64,000 bases of DNA from Phycisphaerales bacterium. GTDB lineage: Bacteria; Planctomycetota; Phycisphaerae; Phycisphaerales; UBA1924. Position numbers and translations under genes: made by a program. The stretch is taken from contig JADZER010000037.1 of assembly GCA_020850415.1 (NCBI GenBank), positions 293,093 to 357,092 of the forward strand, read 5' to 3'. Below, piece after piece: positions 63,216 through 64,000 of the stretch; the stretch's first letter is position 1; each line of letters opens with the position of its first letter. Under the pieces are notes generated by a model that worked only from the letters and a program-made list of their open reading frames with translations, did not search any database and was not told the origin of the DNA.

Positions 63216-64000
63216 GAAGTGACCTCGGTATACCTAGTTGGGCAGCCTGGAGTATAGCCGGGGGCACAGGGGAGCGAGGCCCAAGCTCAGCAAGCTCGGT
63301 CAGCGAGGCGAATTCAGTCATGTCGCCGTAACGCAGCGCCCGTTCAAGATGCCGCTCTCGATGGCTTTACATTACCCCGTGTGTTTCACGATCGCCTCGC
63401 CAAACTCCGAGCAGTTCAGCAGGGTCGCGCCCTCCATCATCTGCTCGGAGCGTAGGGTACCGTCTCGGAGGCGGACGTGCGGGGTGGGTCGGGGTTGGTC
63501 GAGCCAGTACGGCCCGGCGGGTAGTCCCGGGCGGGGCGCTGGGCTGTGGCTGGTGCACGCCGGGGGCGTGGGGGAGCGGGCGCGGCGACTTGGGTTGGGG
63601 GGCTGGCTGGGTTGGGGCCGTCCGGCGGGTTCCGTCGCCCCGTTGGGGCTCTGGGGCGCAGGGGGGTCCACCCCGGGCCGCGCCCGGGGCAACGATCCGT
63701 CGCCCCGTCCGGGGCGAGAGGAGCCGTGGGCCCGGTCGGGGCGGGAGTGCAGGCTGGAAGCCTGCACCACAACGGGGGGCGGGGCCGCGGGCTCGGGATG
63801 GGGGGCGAGGTGAAGGGAGTGCGGCGGATTCCGTCGCCCCGTCCGGGGCGGGAGGGACCGTCGCCCCGTCCGTGGCGGGAGTGCAGGCTGGAAGCCTACA
63901 CCACAATTGGGGTGCGGGGCCGGGTCGCGAGGGGATGCGGGGCTGTTTGGCCCCGTTGGGGCGTTGTGGGACTGGGGGTGGCGGCTGTCCCAGGGCGGTG
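63216..64000. repeat. Non-coding tract of hairpin repeats
   Basis: 785 bases. The first 200 hold the promoter of the HEPN-type gene and remain AT-richer. From about 63430 the sequence becomes GC-rich and repetitive: two copies of the 27-base hairpin unit (63747-63773 exact reverse complement of 40541-40567; 63881-63907 with two differences) and four copies of CCGTCGCCCCGT (63632, 63697, 63831, 63858). Open frames here have no ribosome site or recognisable product, so I annotate none. Confidence 0.75.

Noticed and set aside
63238..63813. Plus-strand open frame of 191 codons in the repeat tract
   Set aside because: No ribosome site and composition of repeats only; it also runs antisense to the promoter of the HEPN-type gene.

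Overview
The window is about 70% GC and dense with genes. It looks like a chromosomal piece of a planctomycete, most likely of the Phycisphaerae. The evidence is a pseudopilin with the planctomycete-style prepilin start and a C-terminal LFLDGH motif, two secreted proteins ending in a Pro-Ala hydrophobic helix plus RRRR tail, a secreted protein with a short GC-type dockerin, an ECF sigma factor overlapping a very large Ser/Thr kinase-WD40 gene, and a second tail-anchored Ser/Thr kinase. No rRNA, tRNA or CRISPR array was found.

Region 1 (1-12.9 kb) is a respiratory block. Two multiheme cytochrome c genes run leftward: a NapC/NirT-type protein with 12 heme sites and a secreted protein with 15. 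A sigma54-type promoter points rightward to a small secreted NTF2-like protein, followed by a sigma54-dependent response regulator and two overlapping sensor genes, the first of which has no ATPase domain. Then comes a tightly overlapping operon: tetraheme cytochrome, four-cluster Fe-S protein (NrfC-like), NrfD/PsrC-like quinone-site membrane protein, and an octaheme cytochrome of the hydroxylamine oxidoreductase family. The layout resembles nrfBCD with NrfA replaced by an HAO-type enzyme, so it probably links the quinone pool to a nitrogen compound.

Region 2 (12.9-34.7 kb) holds a type III PKS / flavoprotein / methyltransferase operon (phenolic-lipid type), a 58-residue Pmp3-type membrane protein, a pseudopilin, a GH38 alpha-mannosidase, NADP-type glutamate dehydrogenase with a clear terminator, a MetE-like protein, DinB, gamma-glutamyltransferase, several secreted proteins, an AraC regulator, a UvrD/PcrA helicase and a Ser/Thr kinase.

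Region 3 (34.9-47.4 kb) is mostly housekeeping: infC with an AUC start, polX, ffh, greA and a division/cell-wall cluster murC-murB-ddl-ftsQ. It carries several small repeats: a GxxExxY gene inside 30-nt inverted repeats, a gene-less relic of that unit between murC and murB, an in-frame palindromic insertion inside ffh, and a G-rich 8-nt tandem repeat between ddl and ftsQ.

Region 4 (47.5-60.4 kb) holds a FIST / GGDEF-EAL signalling pair, an ene-reductase, the ECF sigma / WD40 kinase pair, three secreted proteins and an RraB-like protein. Region 5 (60.4-64 kb) is an accessory island: an 823-residue protein of unknown family with a HEPN-type R-N-x3-H motif, coded in clearly AT-richer DNA, followed by a non-coding tract of hairpin repeats.
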